DNA of 64,000 nucleotides from an uncultured Enterobacteriaceae bacterium (GCA_947631255.1 CANRKT010000004.1:43702-107701), one strand, 5' to 3'; counted from the stretch's first letter, positions 17,071 to 26,873 are shown. The notes: generated from the letters alone by a model not told the origin. Translations and numbers: made by a program.

Positions 17071-18225
17071 GTGGCGATGAAGCTGTATACACTTGATGAA
17101 AATTGCCTCGAGAACGCACGAGCGAGTCTTAAGCAACCCTTTTCTCCGTTGAAGATGGCGCTAAGTCAGCTTATCGAAGAGGCCAATACTCTGTTACAAG
17201 CAGCACCCGAAACAGTGATTGAAAAAAAGCTCAGACCTGTCAGCGGCTGTGCCAATGATTATTATAGTCTAGGGACTTACTGGTGGCCCAATCCCCGGCG
17301 CCCTAACGGATTACCTTATATTCGTCGTGATGGGCATACTAATCCTCAGTGCGAAAATAATGACACTGATACTGCCCGTATTATTCGAATGTGTGAACGT
17401 TGTCTTACCCTGGGGTTGGCAGGATATTTTACCGGACAGAAAAAATATGCTCAGGCGGCCGCAGAGCAAATTCGTTGCTGGTTTTTAAATACAGAAACAC
17501 GTATGAATCCCCACTTAAATTACGGGCAGGCGATTCCGGGGATTGTTTCCGGACGAGGAACGGGATTAATAGATAGCCGATTACTCTGGATGGTGATTGA
17601 TTCGATTGGCCTCATCAGTCATGAAGGGGTACTGGATACCGATGATGTTATTGGTTTGCACCAGTGGTTTCGTGATTTTAACCACTGGATGTATTACAGC
17701 GATATTGGTCATTCGGAGTATGTCTGGCATAACAACCACGGAACCTGGTATGACGCTCAACGGGTAGTCAATGCTCTGTTTTACGGTGACAGGGGGTTAG
17801 TGGCGCGAATTATCGAACAAGGCATTACTCAGCGAATGGCAGCACAAATCGACCAGGATGGTAAACAGACAATGGAACTGGAGCGTACGATCCCGTTTCA
17901 TTACTCTCTGTTTAATCTGGAAGCACATCTGCTGCTTAACCGTTATGCTGAGCATATTGATTTCGACCGCTGGAATACTATTTGTGATGGGCGAGGTGTT
18001 AAGCTGGGGATTGATTATCTGGTGCCTTTTATTTGCGAGCCTGATCTCTGGCCGTACAGTGATTTACAGGGAATAGTCTGGGACAGTGCGCTGCGTGTTA
18101 TGTTGCAATCTGTTCGCGGTTATCCTCAACATGCAGAAAACTATCGTAGAGCGCTGGCACTGTTCCCGAAAAATACGCAAAGCCTGAAAGAACAGTTGAT
18201 GTGGTGTCCGGTTGTGAGAAATTAA
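17071..18225 (+). CDS. Signal-less alginate-lyase-family (PF05426) protein
   Basis: A 384-residue protein related to the secreted lyase at 11071-12315 but without any signal peptide, so predicted cytosolic. Shared landmarks are LGTYWWPNPRRPNGLPYIRRDG, ARIIRMCERCLTLGLAGYF, TRMNPHLNYGQAIPGIVSGRG, VWHNNHGTWYDAQRV and MELERTIPFHYSLFNLEAHL, so the presumed catalytic residues are kept. Start is GTG at 17071 or ATG at 17077. It is the last gene of the ABC importer operon, 5 bases after the ATPase stop, so it probably depolymerises imported oligomers. Having one family member on each side of the inner membrane suggests a two-stage digestion. It is not a recent duplicate: the sequences differ widely outside the motifs. 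Confidence 0.8.
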   Translation: MAMKLYTLDENCLENARASLKQPFSPLKMALSQLIEEANTLLQAAPETVIEKKLRPVSGCANDYYSLGTYWWPNPRRPNGLPYIRRDGHTNPQCENNDTDTARIIRMCERCLTLGLAGYFTGQKKYAQAAAEQIRCWFLNTETRMNPHLNYGQAIPGIVSGRGTGLIDSRLLWMVIDSIGLISHEGVLDTDDVIGLHQWFRDFNHWMYYSDIGHSEYVWHNNHGTWYDAQRVVNALFYGDRGLVARIIEQGITQRMAAQIDQDGKQTMELERTIPFHYSLFNLEAHLLLNRYAEHIDFDRWNTICDGRGVKLGIDYLVPFICEPDLWPYSDLQGIVWDSALRVMLQSVRGYPQHAENYRRALALFPKNTQSLKEQLMWCPVVRN

Positions 18226-18235
18226 AGTCATTATG

Positions 18236-18266
18236 AACACGATCGAGGTAATACCTCGATCGTGTT
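18236..18266 (+). terminator. Strong terminator of the ABC importer / lyase operon
   Basis: AACACGATCGAGGT (18236-18249), loop AAT, ACCTCGATCGTGTT (18253-18266): a perfect 14-bp stem 10 bases after the lyase stop, followed by TGTCTCTT. The stem is long and symmetric, so it may also act on the opposite strand. Confidence 0.85.
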
Positions 18267-18660
18267 TGTCTCTTGGTCAACTATGAGGTGGTTAACTTAT
18301 CCTCAGGTTCATATCACTTCACGTGCAGCCAGACTCGGCTATTTTAAGCTGCAAGGCTGTGACTAATACTAGGTTTCCTCCCGCACTATCACTCATCAGG
18401 GTTGTTTTTTCCGGTTAATAGCGAGTTTATCAGCATATTTCCTGATTCAGACACTCAGTCACTACAAATATTTATCGTTCGTTCATCGGTAGATATATTT
18501 ATTAATAATTGTGAGTGTTATCTGTATGGTCTTCATTATCCTAATAAAAAAACAAAAATTACACTATTTGATAATCATAGTTGTGCGTTATTAATCAGTG
18601 TTGAGTGCTGGGTTTAAAATAATCACTTTGACTGACATTAGCTATATATCAAGTGACTTT

Positions 18661-19116
18661 ATGAATAAACAGGTGCGTTTATGCACCTTCGATGAAAGCT
18701 ATAAAATGAATAAAATATCAAATTATTCTAGTGTTTTATATTCGAAGCAACAAAAAGTACATCAACAGAATAAGAGAAAACTATTTCTCATGATTTTTCT
18801 TTCAGTTTCCTCTTCATTTTCACTCAGCGATAATTCTAGCTATACCAGACATTATCAAGTTTATTATGAGGATAAGACCCACAGCCATACTCAGCCAGTA
18901 GTTAATCCCGATATAAAATTAGCGAGACATCAGGAGCCTGTAGCTACCCAACAGCAACCACTGAATAAAGCCATGTCAGGCTATGAACTGTAAAATACTC
19001 CACAGCTAACAATAGCCACGGCTGGAACCACAGAAAAAGCTGAAAACAAAGTTAGTGAGGCCCGTAATCAAGTTAGTGTGGTGCTTTTGCGTCAGAATGA
19101 ACTTGGGACGGAATAG
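18661..19116 (+). pseudogene. Unrecognised ORF, possibly interrupted by a stop
   Basis: From the ATG at 18661 an open frame of 110 codons (MNKQVRLCTFDESYKMNKIS...) runs to a TAA at 18991. It contains a hydrophobic, signal-like stretch KRKLFLMIFLSVSSSF at about residues 40-55 and then a Q/H/P-rich part. The same frame continues open after the TAA for another 40 codons (TAGTTEKAENKVSEARNQVS) to a TAG at 19114, with good coding character. It may be a small secreted or membrane-anchored protein split by a nonsense mutation, or unrelated pieces. No family recognised. Confidence 0.3.
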
Positions 19117-19852
19117 GTAATAACATGACAGCAGGAGGGCTGCATGGGCAGCGCAAAAAAATGGGACTTTCCTTCGACAGTATAACGGCGCCGCTTCTGC
19201 CGCCAGTGGTCACTTCGATTCTTTGCACAAGACACTCCTTAAACCTATTTCTATACCTATGTCTTATTGATGAAGTGTCTGGTTTAAATGGGGGCTACTA
19301 CGGGATAAGCCCTTGTACCCGCTCAGCAATCCCTTTTTCCAGTTTAAGATAAATGTGGTCAGACAAATAATTGCTTCCTTTTGGAATGTATTCGTTCAAT
19401 TTATTTCTATTGATTTGCATAAAACGTTGTTGTGGATTTCCAAATATCATATATCTCAATAATAATATTAAATATTCCGGAGATATTTTTTAAATAAATA
19501 ATGACGGTTGTTTCCTGAAATAAAAATTAATTACAATTACATATAAATTATATGGATTGATAAAATGATCTATGATAGCTTGATATTCATTACGCTCGAT
19601 AAGTACAGGTCGGGTCTTTTTTTATTAGCGGTTGAGTCGATTTAAATATAAATATTTCAAGTGACATCATCTATTGTGGCAGCACTGCTGCTTTATAAAA
19701 TCGCTGTTCTGTAGAGATGGTTATCACACAGAATGTGTTCGATAAAAATGAATGGAGAATCATAAATAAGGCAAAGGAATGCCACTTTCTCTGATGCAAA
19801 TCCTCTATTGCCTGATTATCCAATCCTACATAACGTCATTAAAGGTGAGAGT
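19117..19852. other. Long AT-rich intergenic stretch before the carbonic anhydrase
   Basis: About 740 bases with no supported gene. A 75-codon frame at 19125-19352 has no recognisable product. From 19355 the sequence is AT-rich, with several TATAAT-like stretches that could hold the promoter of the carbonic anhydrase gene. No repeat, terminator or RNA gene was identified. Confidence 0.4.
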
Positions 19853-20590
19853 ATGAATAAGTCTACATTATCACGCCGTTCATTAATAAAACGTTCCGCC
19901 GGATTATCAGCACTAGCGGTGGTGGGGGTCAGCGGTGTCACTTTACCTTCCATCGGTTTTGCCTCAGTGCTGACTAAAGAGCAACGCGACAAGATGACGC
20001 CGGATGAAATAATTAAAAATTTCAAAGAAGGTAATATCCGATTCCGTGAAGGAAGAATGCAACAGCATGATTATGTTGCCCAGAAAAGAGACAGCAAAAC
20101 AGGTCAGTATCCGGCTGCGGTTATTTTAAGTTGTATTGACTCAAGAGCCCCGGCAGAGATTATATTTGACTCAGGTATTGCGGAAATTTTTAATGCTCGC
20201 ATTGCTGGGAATATTCAAAATGACGATCTCCTGGGGAGTATGGAGTTTGCCTGTGCGGTTGCTGGAGCCAAGGTTGTGCTGGTGATGGGGCATACCGCTT
20301 GCGGTGCTGTAAGAGGTGCCATTGATAATGCTGAGTTAGGCAATCTGACTGGATTGCTGGAAAAAATTAAACCGGCCATTGCTGAAACTGTTTATCAGGG
20401 TGAACGTTCAGGCAGTAATGACGATTTTGTTGATGCGGTTGCGAAAACTAACGTTCAGATGACTATTGATAACATCAGAAAAAATAGTCCGGTATTAAAA
20501 CAATTAGAGGATGACAATAAAATAAAAATTGTCGGAAGCATGTACCATTTGCATAACGGTGTGGTTGATTTTTTAGATACGGTTAAATAA
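19853..20590 (+). CDS. Tat-exported beta-class carbonic anhydrase
   Basis: A 245-residue beta-carbonic anhydrase that interconverts CO2 and bicarbonate. The N-terminus MNKSTLSRRSLIKRSAGLS carries a twin-arginine motif (S-R-R-S-L-I-K) followed by a hydrophobic stretch, so folded enzyme is exported to the periplasm. Zinc ligands are visible as CIDSR (Cys and the Asp-Arg dyad) and HTACG (His and Cys). The ATG at 19853 is preceded by AAGGTGAGA; the frame opens further upstream at 19808 but without a ribosome-binding site. A monocistronic gene, convergent with the molybdoenzyme gene. Periplasmic beta enzymes are less common than the cytosolic Can/CynT forms. Confidence 0.88.
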   Translation: MNKSTLSRRSLIKRSAGLSALAVVGVSGVTLPSIGFASVLTKEQRDKMTPDEIIKNFKEGNIRFREGRMQQHDYVAQKRDSKTGQYPAAVILSCIDSRAPAEIIFDSGIAEIFNARIAGNIQNDDLLGSMEFACAVAGAKVVLVMGHTACGAVRGAIDNAELGNLTGLLEKIKPAIAETVYQGERSGSNDDFVDAVAKTNVQMTIDNIRKNSPVLKQLEDDNKIKIVGSMYHLHNGVVDFLDTVK

Positions 20591-20643
20591 AGAGATGACG
20601 CACCCGTTAATATGACGGGTGCGGTTATTTCCAGCGATTGATG

Positions 20644-22962
20644 TTACTTAATCACCACAAATTCCGGTGGATTGAAGGCCGTAATCGGTGGCAGCTCCTC
20701 GCGCCATAATTCAATCTCTACCCGGCAGCTTTGCGCACTACAGCCTTGTCCCAGACGCGAGCTGCCTTTATCTTCGGTTAACACATTCGGGTTACCGTGT
20801 TTATCCAGCGATCCTGGCGTTGCGGGATCTAATGGATCATACCAGGCTCCGGTCGATATTTGCACCACGCCAGGGATAATCAGGGCACTAATATGAATCC
20901 CGGCGAGGATAGCCCCTCGCTGATTAAAGACTCGCACAACATCCCCCTCACTAATACCTCTTTGCAGGGCATCTTGTGGGTGCATCCACAGCGGTTCGCG
21001 TCCTTGTATCTTGGTCTGGCGGCTGATTATGCCGTGATCGTACTGGCTATGCAGTCGGGTTCGTGGCTGACTGGATAACAGGTGCAGCGGCCAATCTTGT
21101 GCTTGTTGTGCCTGAAAATGGGCTTCTTCCTCGTCCCAGAACGGATGTCCCGGGCATTCATGGTAGCCAAAGCTTGCTATCGTTTCGGAATAAAATTCAA
21201 TCTTGCCTGAAGGTGTCGAGAGCGGAAAACGTTCCGGTGAGGAACGGAAGTCAGACAGAAAAATCTGCGGTTTTTGTGGCGCGGCAAACTCTAGTTTACC
21301 TTGCTCCCAGAAGTCATCAAAAGCGGGCAGGGTAATACCATCTTGTTCGGCGCGCCCCCTGGAGGCTTCATAGAGTTCCGGTAACCACTCTTCAGCGCGG
21401 CGACCTTCAGTGAACTGTTCACCAAAACCCAGAGCCTGTGACAAGTCTGAAAAAATCGCATAATCGTCGCGCGCTTCTGCTACGGCCGGGATCTGCTGGC
21501 GCATGGCAATCATAAATCCATCATGGCTGGCACTGCCGATATCATTACGTTCCAGTGAGGTGGTGACAGGAAACACAATGTCGGAAAACTTCGCCTGGGC
21601 GGTCCAGTACTGCTCATGAACCACCACCGTTTCTGGGCGACGCCAGGCTTCGACCAGACGATTAAGATCCTGATGATGATGAAACGCATTGCCTCCAGCC
21701 CAGTACACCAAGCGAATATCAGGGTAACGCAGGCGCTGACCATCAAATTCATACTCTTCACCTGGCTTCAGTAGCATATCGGATAGACGGGCAACCGGAA
21801 TCACGCTGTTTATTTTATTCTTTCCGGCAGGTAAACGGGGACCTGAGAATGACACTCGACCCGCACCTGCGAGGTTGGTACAGGCATAGCCAAAAGCCAG
21901 CCCACCGCCCGGGGTACCAATCTGTCCGAGCAGAGCCGTCAGTGCGACGGTGGCCCAGTAAGCCTGCTCTCCTTGTCGGGCGCGCTGAATCGACCACGAG
22001 ATGTTCACCATGCTGCGTTTTTCAGACAGCGTGCGAGCCAGGTCGATAATGGCGTGTTCATCAAGACCCGTTATGCCAGCAGCCCAGCGGGCCGTTTTAG
22101 CTTTACCATCAGTCTCGCCCAGCAGATAGACGCGGAAGGGTTCAAAGCCGACAGTATGGCTGTCAACAAAGGCCAGGTCATGACGCGACTCTGTGATCAG
22201 GGTATGGCACAAGGCGAGCAGTAATGCGGTATCAGTACCTGGTTTAATCGCCAGCCACTGGGCATCAGGTACTGCGCTGAGATCGTTCTTAACCGGGCTG
22301 ACATTGATAAACTGAACCCCTTTCTGGTTGAGACGCTCCAGCCAGTGTTTCAGCATATGGTCATTCGCACCGCCGCCGTTAACCTGTGCATTACGTACAG
22401 GAAGGCCACCAATAGCCACAAACACTTCACAGTGTTCTTCCAGCACAGACCAGTGGGTATGCTGATGGTGTAACGGACTCAGCGGGCCAAGAATATGCGG
22501 CAGTATACGTTCACCTGCGGCGCTACTATAGGTATTGGTGCTAGCGGTATAGCCACCGAAACCTTTAAGAAAACGGTGTAACTGGCTTTGGGCATGATGG
22601 AAGCGTCCGGCACTGGCCCAGCCATAGGAACCGCCAAAAATGGCCTCATTACCACAGCGGCTCTGAACAGAACGCATTTCCTTTGCCACCAGAGCGATAG
22701 CTTGCTCCCAGCTCACTTCTACAAAGGGCTCTTTACCGCGACCCTCGCGAGAAGCCGGTCCCCCGGTTAAATAACCTAAACGGACCGCCGGGCGACGAAT
22801 ACGAGAGTTGCCAGTCACTGACTCGGTAAGGGACTGACCGATAAGCGAGGGGTTTTTATCCCAACTAACCGGTGAAATTGAAGAGATGCGCTCACCCTCG
22901 GTGGTAACCTGATAGGTTCCCCAGTGCATTACCGCCAACTGATGTTCCGTTTTCATACTCAT
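20644..22962 (-). CDS. BisC/TorZ-like molybdopterin S/N-oxide reductase, cytosolic
   Basis: A 772-residue molybdo-bis(MGD) enzyme of the DMSO reductase family, without a signal peptide and without an N-terminal iron-sulfur cysteine motif. This fits the cytosolic BisC type that reduces biotin sulfoxide or methionine sulfoxide. GGSYGWASAGRFHHAQSQLHRFL contains the serine (about residue 117) expected to ligate molybdenum. Other family segments are ALLGQIGTPGGGLAFGY, VVHEQYWTAQAKFSDIVFPVTTSLERND and SQPRTRLHSQYDHG (C-terminal MGD-binding domain). The start is MSMKTEHQ at 22962, or the second Met at 22956. Monocistronic. moeA and moeB, needed for its cofactor, lie 9 kb away in the core block. The exact substrate is not known. 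Confidence 0.8.
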   Translation of the reverse strand: MSMKTEHQLAVMHWGTYQVTTEGERISSISPVSWDKNPSLIGQSLTESVTGNSRIRRPAVRLGYLTGGPASREGRGKEPFVEVSWEQAIALVAKEMRSVQSRCGNEAIFGGSYGWASAGRFHHAQSQLHRFLKGFGGYTASTNTYSSAAGERILPHILGPLSPLHHQHTHWSVLEEHCEVFVAIGGLPVRNAQVNGGGANDHMLKHWLERLNQKGVQFINVSPVKNDLSAVPDAQWLAIKPGTDTALLLALCHTLITESRHDLAFVDSHTVGFEPFRVYLLGETDGKAKTARWAAGITGLDEHAIIDLARTLSEKRSMVNISWSIQRARQGEQAYWATVALTALLGQIGTPGGGLAFGYACTNLAGAGRVSFSGPRLPAGKNKINSVIPVARLSDMLLKPGEEYEFDGQRLRYPDIRLVYWAGGNAFHHHQDLNRLVEAWRRPETVVVHEQYWTAQAKFSDIVFPVTTSLERNDIGSASHDGFMIAMRQQIPAVAEARDDYAIFSDLSQALGFGEQFTEGRRAEEWLPELYEASRGRAEQDGITLPAFDDFWEQGKLEFAAPQKPQIFLSDFRSSPERFPLSTPSGKIEFYSETIASFGYHECPGHPFWDEEEAHFQAQQAQDWPLHLLSSQPRTRLHSQYDHGIISRQTKIQGREPLWMHPQDALQRGISEGDVVRVFNQRGAILAGIHISALIIPGVVQISTGAWYDPLDPATPGSLDKHGNPNVLTEDKGSSRLGQGCSAQSCRVEIELWREELPPITAFNPPEFVVIK

Positions 22963-23371
22963 ACTCTGTTTTGTAATACCAAAGGCACATCATAATCACG
23001 GTGAGTTGAAAAGATAGCTTAAATTTTAGGCATGGAATATGACGTTAAAAAGGACGGTTTTAGAGAATGATTTGGCATTTATCTTTAAAGGTGGTTTTTA
23101 TTATTGCGAGATGATTAATAGACCGGTCATTAATATTATTTTTCAGCAATGAAATACCTTTCAAAAAAATAATATAACTATCGTAATTAAATGACTGTCT
23201 GTTCTTGTGATCTGTTTTATCAGGTTTTTTTTATGTTATAACTGTTAATTACTCGGTGACTTAGTGATATGACTATGTGAGTATAAGTTATAATTATTTT
23301 GTATTTTAGCATGCTCATTGTTGTTGTCATTGTGTAATTCAACCCGTGACGAATATAGGATAACTACCAGA
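22963..23371. promoter_or_regulatory. Divergent promoter region of the molybdoenzyme and the second sugar importer
   Basis: An AT-rich region of about 410 bases with no gene. It contains TGTGATCTGTTTTATCA at about 23204-23220 (a CRP half-site only) and TTATAA-rich stretches near 23235 and 23288. No strong palindrome or riboswitch was seen. Confidence 0.35.
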
Positions 23372-24352
23372 ATGAAGTTTAAGAATACGCTATTAGCTGC
23401 GGCAGTGGGTCTGCTGTCTGTGACTTCAGCCAGCACTTTTGCAGCTGATGCTTTATCCTTGGAAGGAAAGACCATTGGTGTTGCTGTAGTGGGTACTCAG
23501 CACTTCTGGGATCGTGAAGCCTTTAAAGGTGCCACCGCTGAAATTGAAAAACTGGGTGGCAAGGTCGTCGCTGTTGATGGTGGTCGTGACAATCAGGTTC
23601 ATGCCAATAACCACGATATTCTGTTATCACGTAAAGTCGATGCGGTTATCAGTATTCTCGGCGACAGCGCGGTTGAGCCAAAATTCAAAACCCTGCGTGA
23701 AGCGGGTATTCCGGTCTTTACTGTCGATCACGTTTCTCCTGAATCGGTGAATAACACCACCTCCGATAACTACAGTCTGGGTTCAACCATCGGTCGAAAT
23801 ATGGCTGATGCCCTTGGCGGTAAAGGAAATGTGGCTGTTTTTAACGCCTTCTCCAGCGCATTACGTATTTGTGGCATCCGCTATGATCAGTGGAAATATG
23901 TTCTGAATGATTATCCGAATATTAAAATTATTCAGCCAGAACTGGCAGAGCAATTTGCTAACTCACCAGAAGATGCCCGTAAGAAAACCCTGGAACTGTT
24001 AAGTCAGTATCCTAAAGGAAAACTGGATGCTATCCACGTTGCTTGCTGGGATCAGCCTGCCATCGGTATTGTTCAGGCCCTGGAAGAAACCGGGCGCGAT
24101 AAAGATGTCAAAGTCACCGCTATCGATGCTGGCCCAGAAACGCTGGAAATTATGGCAGAGCAAGACAGTCCGTTTGTGGCCAACGTCGCACAACAGCCGA
24201 GCCTGATTGGTAAAACCTCTGCTGAAAACGTAGCGCGTTACTTTGCCGGGGAAAAACTGCCAGTTCAAACCTTTATTCCGGTTGTTCCTGTAAATGGTCC
24301 GGAAGACGCCAAAGCGGTACATGAAAAACTGGGTTACGGTGAATTGAAGTAG
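23372..24352 (+). CDS. Periplasmic sugar-binding protein of the second ribose-type ABC importer
   Basis: A 326-residue type I periplasmic binding protein. The signal peptide is MKFKNTLLAAAVGLLSVTSASTFAAD. Mature motifs are GKTIGVAVVGTQHFWDREAF, VVAVDGGRDNQVHANNHDIL, VFTVDHVS and LDAIHVACWDQPAIGIVQAL. It is only distantly similar to the binding protein at 3970. The frame opens at 23318, but the ATG at 23372 starts a good signal peptide and is preceded by ATAGGATAAC. First gene of an importer-kinase operon. The ligand is unknown; a pentose, 5-deoxypentose or nucleoside-derived sugar would fit the neighbours. Confidence 0.82.
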   Translation: MKFKNTLLAAAVGLLSVTSASTFAADALSLEGKTIGVAVVGTQHFWDREAFKGATAEIEKLGGKVVAVDGGRDNQVHANNHDILLSRKVDAVISILGDSAVEPKFKTLREAGIPVFTVDHVSPESVNNTTSDNYSLGSTIGRNMADALGGKGNVAVFNAFSSALRICGIRYDQWKYVLNDYPNIKIIQPELAEQFANSPEDARKKTLELLSQYPKGKLDAIHVACWDQPAIGIVQALEETGRDKDVKVTAIDAGPETLEIMAEQDSPFVANVAQQPSLIGKTSAENVARYFAGEKLPVQTFIPVVPVNGPEDAKAVHEKLGYGELK

Positions 24353-25890
24353 TGAATAGCGAAAATACGCAACGCGGTCTGGTGATGGACCGCATGAGTA
24401 AACGCTTCGCAAACGTGGTTGCGCTCAACGCAGTCACGTTGATGATTAAACCGGGGGAAATCCACGGTCTGATCGGCGAAAATGGCGCAGGCAAGTCAAC
24501 ACTGATTAAAATCCTCGCCGGGGTGTATCAGGCTGATGGGGGAAGCGCAACACTTGATGGCGAGCCACTCCCACTCGGTAAACCGGCGGCGACAGAAGCC
24601 CAGGGTATTCGGGTTATCCATCAGGAACTCAATCTTATTCCTCATTTTACCGTCGCCGAATCGGTATTTCTGGGACAAGAGTCGGTGCTTCAGGCAGGCC
24701 TGCTAAACCGCAAGCAAATGCGCGAAGCAACACGCAAGTTTTTCCAGGATACCTGGCAGATTTCTCTTGATCCGGACAGCCTTATTAGTCAGTTAAGCTT
24801 GGCTGAACGTAAATTGGTGCAAATAGCCCGTGCACTCATTGATGGTGCCGCAAAGCTTGTGGTGTTTGATGAACCCACTGCGCCTCTTGAAGTCCATGAA
24901 GCGAGCCTGGTTTCTGACGCGATATTGCGTTTAAAACAGCAAGGCATTGCTATTCTCTATATTTCGCACTATCTCAATGAGATTGCCTTACTTTGTGACG
25001 CGGGAACAGTACTGCGTAACGGTGAAGTGGTCGGCTATCCTGACCGCGCGTTATTGCAGAATACCGATGCACTGATTCGCATGATGGTCGGCCGGGAGAT
25101 AGAACAGCTCTATGCTGTTCGTGAAAAGCGCCATGATATTTCTGCCACAGATCATCCACTGTTGTCAGTTCGCTCACTGAGCGATGGTCAGCAGTTGAAA
25201 AATATTAACTTCATGATTCAGCACGGTGAAATCGTCGGTGTCGCAGGGTTATTGGGGGCGGGGCGGGATATCCTCATCGACTCGCTCTATGGTTTACATA
25301 AAGCGAAAACCGGTGAGATTGCTATCAACGGACAAGTTTGTCGCATAAGAACGCCTCGCCAGGCGATCCGCGCAGGTATGGCGCTGGTACCAAGGGACAG
25401 GCGTCACCAGGGACTGGTACTCCCTTTTTCTGCTGCAGATAACATCAACCTGGCTTCGATGAAAGATAATGCCACGCTTGGCTGGGAACATCGCGGCAAA
25501 GCGCTGCAGAAAGCCCGTGACTGGATTGAACGTTTAAGCATTCGTCCGGGCTCTCCGCAGATACCGGTTCGTTATATGAGTGGTGGGAATCAGCAAAAAG
25601 TGATCCTGGCGCGCTGGTTGGGAACAGATGCCCGGCTGTTTATTCTCGATGAGCCAACACTGGGGGTGGATATTGGTGCCCGCAGTGATATCTATCAGCG
25701 TACCCGTCAGTTGGCCGAACAGGGGCGTTCGGTACTGGTCTCTTCCAGCGATGCCAGTGAGCTGCTGGGCCTGTGTGATCGCATTCTGGTGATGTGGCGT
25801 GGTGCTTTAGTCGCTGATTTATCTACTACCGGACTGACACTGGATATGTTACTGGCAACGATTAACGGTGGGCAGGAACAACCACAATGA
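24352..25890 (+). CDS. ABC importer ATPase, duplicated (RbsA/MglA type)
   Basis: A 512-residue fused double ATPase. The first half has Walker A GENGAGKST and LVVFDEPTAPLEVHE. The second half has GVAGLLGAGRDILIDSLYG, LVPRDRRHQGLVLP, signature MSGGNQQKVILARWL and FILDEPTLGVDIGARSD. The start is a GTG that shares its first base with the stop of the binding-protein gene (TAGTG), indicating coupling; an ATG at 24385 is an alternative. It drives the two permeases that follow. Confidence 0.9.
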   Translation: MNSENTQRGLVMDRMSKRFANVVALNAVTLMIKPGEIHGLIGENGAGKSTLIKILAGVYQADGGSATLDGEPLPLGKPAATEAQGIRVIHQELNLIPHFTVAESVFLGQESVLQAGLLNRKQMREATRKFFQDTWQISLDPDSLISQLSLAERKLVQIARALIDGAAKLVVFDEPTAPLEVHEASLVSDAILRLKQQGIAILYISHYLNEIALLCDAGTVLRNGEVVGYPDRALLQNTDALIRMMVGREIEQLYAVREKRHDISATDHPLLSVRSLSDGQQLKNINFMIQHGEIVGVAGLLGAGRDILIDSLYGLHKAKTGEIAINGQVCRIRTPRQAIRAGMALVPRDRRHQGLVLPFSAADNINLASMKDNATLGWEHRGKALQKARDWIERLSIRPGSPQIPVRYMSGGNQQKVILARWLGTDARLFILDEPTLGVDIGARSDIYQRTRQLAEQGRSVLVSSSDASELLGLCDRILVMWRGALVADLSTTGLTLDMLLATINGGQEQPQ

Positions 25891-26873
25891 GTACTGAAAT
25901 CCAAAAACTTAGCTCACGTTCTTTACGCGGGATATTTGAAAAAATCCCATTACTGCTGTTTGCCCTGCTGATTATCTGGCTCAGTGTCCAGTCGCCGTAT
26001 TTCTTAAGCTGGGAAAATATCAGCCGTATGCTGGTACAGAGTGTCCCGCTAGCGATTTTAAGCTTTGGTCTGGTGTGTGTGATTTCCGCGGGTGGCGATG
26101 ATGTGGTTTCTGGTGGGATCGATCTTTCTTTACCCGCCATTGCCGTATTGGGCGTCGCGCTGCTGAGCCTGGGCATGATGGAGTGGATGTTGCCGTGGCC
26201 GCTGATGTTAGCGGGCCTGATCATCGCTTGCCTGGTTTGTGGTGGTATCAACGCCTTACTGGTACTCGTCGCCGGACTGCCGCCACTGCTGGCAACACTG
26301 TCCACTTCCGTCGCTTTTACGGGTATCACCAATTTGATCACCGGCCAGCGTCGTATCAGCGTTGATGACCCGCTGATGATGAGCTTTCGTGACGGTAGTT
26401 TACTGGATGTTCCGTATGCGCTTATCTATCTGGTCGTCGTATTTATTGGCTTCCAGGTTCTGTTACATCACAGCCGTTTTGGTCAGCATTTGCAGGCGGT
26501 GGGTGGCGGTAAAGATATGGCGCAGATGTCGGGTTTAAATGTCCGTCGTCTGATCCTCGTTTCGTGGCTGATAGCCGCCATAGCCGCTGCGCTTGCTGTG
26601 TTTCCATTACTGGCCCAAGGGTCGGGTAGCTCCAGTGGTACAGCAGCGCCACTACTCATGGAAATGGTGTTAGCCACCTTCCTCGGCGGGGCATTTTCCC
26701 GTCGTCGCGTGGTGACGATTTGGGGGGCGTTACTGGGAGCAATACTGGTCAATGCTCTGTCAAACGGTCTGGGTCTGCTAGGCGTTAATATTTTCTGGAT
26801 GGGTGCCATTAAAGGGGTATTGATCTTAGTGGTCTTAGCCGCCTCGGCATTGCAGCATAAAGGAAAGTCATGA
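25887..26873 (+). CDS. ABC importer permease A (RbsC type)
   Basis: A 328-residue inner-membrane permease of the BPD_transp_2 family. It shows PLLLFALLIIWLSVQSPYFL, then VCVISAGGDDVVSGGIDLS (a slightly expanded form of the usual TGGIDLSVG motif) and LLVLVAGLPPLLATLST. It overlaps the ATPase gene by 4 bases (ATGA). It differs clearly from permease B, so the channel is probably a heterodimer. Confidence 0.88.
   Translation: MSTEIQKLSSRSLRGIFEKIPLLLFALLIIWLSVQSPYFLSWENISRMLVQSVPLAILSFGLVCVISAGGDDVVSGGIDLSLPAIAVLGVALLSLGMMEWMLPWPLMLAGLIIACLVCGGINALLVLVAGLPPLLATLSTSVAFTGITNLITGQRRISVDDPLMMSFRDGSLLDVPYALIYLVVVFIGFQVLLHHSRFGQHLQAVGGGKDMAQMSGLNVRRLILVSWLIAAIAAALAVFPLLAQGSGSSSGTAAPLLMEMVLATFLGGAFSRRRVVTIWGALLGAILVNALSNGLGLLGVNIFWMGAIKGVLILVVLAASALQHKGKS

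Noticed and set aside
18402..18617. 71-codon open frame on the + strand
   Set aside because: No ribosome-binding site, no recognisable domain and it overlaps the start region of another frame; probably chance in AT-rich DNA.
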